Shown here: positions 63,159 to 64,000 of the stretch, piece after piece
Layout of the letters: each line of letters starts with the position of its first letter
How positions within the stretch are numbered: the first letter of the stretch is position 1
Assembly (NCBI RefSeq): GCF_902859765.1
Contig: NZ_CADIJV010000024.1
Coordinates: forward strand, 26,242-90,241
Source of the DNA: Achromobacter pulmonis
GTDB taxonomy: Bacteria > Pseudomonadota > Gammaproteobacteria > Burkholderiales > Burkholderiaceae_B
Direction: 5' to 3'
Length of the DNA: 64,000 nt
Program-made: the position numbers and the translations under genes
The notes under the pieces: model-generated
The model's database searches: none
What the model saw: only the letters and a program-made list of their open reading frames with translations
Told to the model about the DNA's origin: nothing

Positions 63159-64000
63159 ATGAGTTCTGGATTGGACCTCAGTCAGTTTTACGAGACCTTT
63201 TTCGACGAGGCGGACGAGCTGCTCGCGCAAATGGAGCAGTTGTTGCTCGAGCTCGACGTGGGCGCGCCGGACATCGAGCAGCTCAACGCCATCTTCCGCG
63301 CAGCCCACTCGATCAAGGGCGGCGCCGCGACGTTTGGCTGTTTCAACCAGCTGGCGGGCACCACCCACTTGCTCGAAAACCTTCTGGACGCGATCCGTCG
63401 CGGCGAAATGGCGCTGCGCACGGACATGATTGATATTTTCTTGGAAACGAAAGACGTGCTCAAAAGCCAACTGGATGCCTACCGGGCCTCCGAAGAGCCC
63501 GATGAAGCCGTGTTTGAGCGTATCTGCGCGGTATTGAGGCAGCTCGCCCTGGAGCACAAGGATCCCGCGGCGGCTGCCTCGGCGCCTGCTCCCGCTCCCG
63601 CTCCGGTGGTTCAGGCCGCGCCCGCTCCCGCGCCCGTGGTCGAGGCGGCCCCCGCGCCTGCGGTCGAGGCGGCTCCGGCGGCCGAGCCCGCCGACGCGGC
63701 CGGTCTGCCGCTGCGCGTGCGCATCACCAAGGTGTCGGACAAGGACGCCGAGGCGCTGCTCGAAGAAATGGGCAACCTCGGCCAGGTCAAGGCCAGCCAG
63801 CGCGCCAACGGCGTGCTGACCGTCTGGGTCGACAGCACCTGCACACCGGACGACATCGAGGCCGTCTGCTGCTTCATTGTCGATGCCGACCAACTGAATA
63901 TTGCCCGCGAAGCGCCGCCGGCGACTGCCGCCGAGCCAACCGTGGCGGCGCCCGTTGTGGCCGCCGAGCCGGCCGCCGCAGCGCCCGAGGCCGCGCCGCC
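63159..64000 (+). CDS. cheA: Chemotaxis histidine kinase CheA, N-terminal part
   Basis: About 280 residues are visible; the gene continues beyond the window. ATG 63159 opens MSSGLDLSQFYETFFDEADELLAQMEQLLLELD, and the HPt phospho-His is His 50 in IFRAAHSIKGGAATFG. An Ala/Pro linker (about residues 140-185) leads to a CheY-binding-like region (LPLRVRITKVSDKDAEALLEEMGNLGQV) and then to a second Ala/Pro linker at the edge. It receives signals from chemoreceptors and phosphorylates CheY/CheB. The kinase domain lies outside the window. Confidence 0.95.
   Translation, partial: MSSGLDLSQFYETFFDEADELLAQMEQLLLELDVGAPDIEQLNAIFRAAHSIKGGAATFGCFNQLAGTTHLLENLLDAIRRGEMALRTDMIDIFLETKDVLKSQLDAYRASEEPDEAVFERICAVLRQLALEHKDPAAAASAPAPAPAPVVQAAPAPAPVVEAAPAPAVEAAPAAEPADAAGLPLRVRITKVSDKDAEALLEEMGNLGQVKASQRANGVLTVWVDSTCTPDDIEAVCCFIVDADQLNIAREAPPATAAEPTVAAPVVAAEPAAAAPEAAP

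Noticed and set aside
63142-63162. A six-codon ORF (MKAYGS) overlapping the cheA start
   Set aside because: A chance start; it could couple translation but there is no independent support.
1-64000. CRISPR arrays, insertion sequences, prophage, tRNA or rRNA genes
   Set aside because: No regularly spaced repeats, transposase or integrase motifs, or tRNA/rRNA-like sequences were seen on reading both strands.

Overview
The window is about 67-68% GC by eye, gene-dense and bacterial. The gene set points to a betaproteobacterium of the Alcaligenaceae: flhDC-motAB-che order, a homodimeric pyruvate dehydrogenase E1 with a lipoyl-bearing E3, and a MexAB-OprM/AxyABM-type efflux operon with a divergent LysR gene. 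Achromobacter is the best guess and Bordetella is close. This is inferred from gene content, not from a marker gene. I see no rRNA, tRNA, CRISPR array, insertion sequence or prophage.

Layout. 1-6.1 kb: secreted phosphate-ester hydrolases (PhoX C-terminus, an alkaline-phosphatase-fold/LamG lipoprotein, a tiny lipoprotein, a Tat-exported phospholipase C). 6.1-14.2 kb: a LysR regulator divergent from a gamma-glutamyltransferase-family gene and a complete peptide/glutathione-type ABC importer. 14.2-18.2 kb: yaeQ, a possibly truncated ORF, and a tetR-SDR-MFS cassette flanked by two operator palindromes. 18.2-27 kb: ubiC, rluF, then LysR/axyABM-like efflux with a structured leader. 27-34.6 kb: a small membrane protein, SCO, a methyltransferase, prlC, folD and a FixL/FixJ-like two-component system. 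34.9-39.4 kb: aceE directly followed by lpdA, with no aceF between them. 39.7-42.8 kb: an SDR, a LysR, a YjfB-like protein and an unknown membrane protein.

42.9-58.5 kb is the most distinctive part: a flagellin-modification island around fliC. An eight-gene, translationally coupled minus-strand operon and rfbF together encode a pathway from glucose-1-phosphate through CDP-glucose and CDP-4-keto-6-deoxyglucose to what looks like a C-methyl-branched, further decorated 6-deoxyhexose. The only glycosyltransferase in the island is the C-terminal OGT/SPINDLY domain of a 1132-residue protein. That protein also has an N-terminal methyltransferase module of the protein-lysine-methyltransferase (PKMT) type and central TPRs, and its gene overlaps rfbF. 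A second, stand-alone PKMT-like gene lies on the other side of fliC.

58.6-64 kb: flagellar regulation and motility (fliA, flhD, flhC, motA, motB, cheY-like, cheA start). fliC has a clear sigma-28 promoter. flhDC is preceded by about 430 bp of AT-rich DNA with repeats and palindromes.

Gene starts were picked from ribosome-binding sites, signal peptides and family length. Where a start is uncertain the entry says so.
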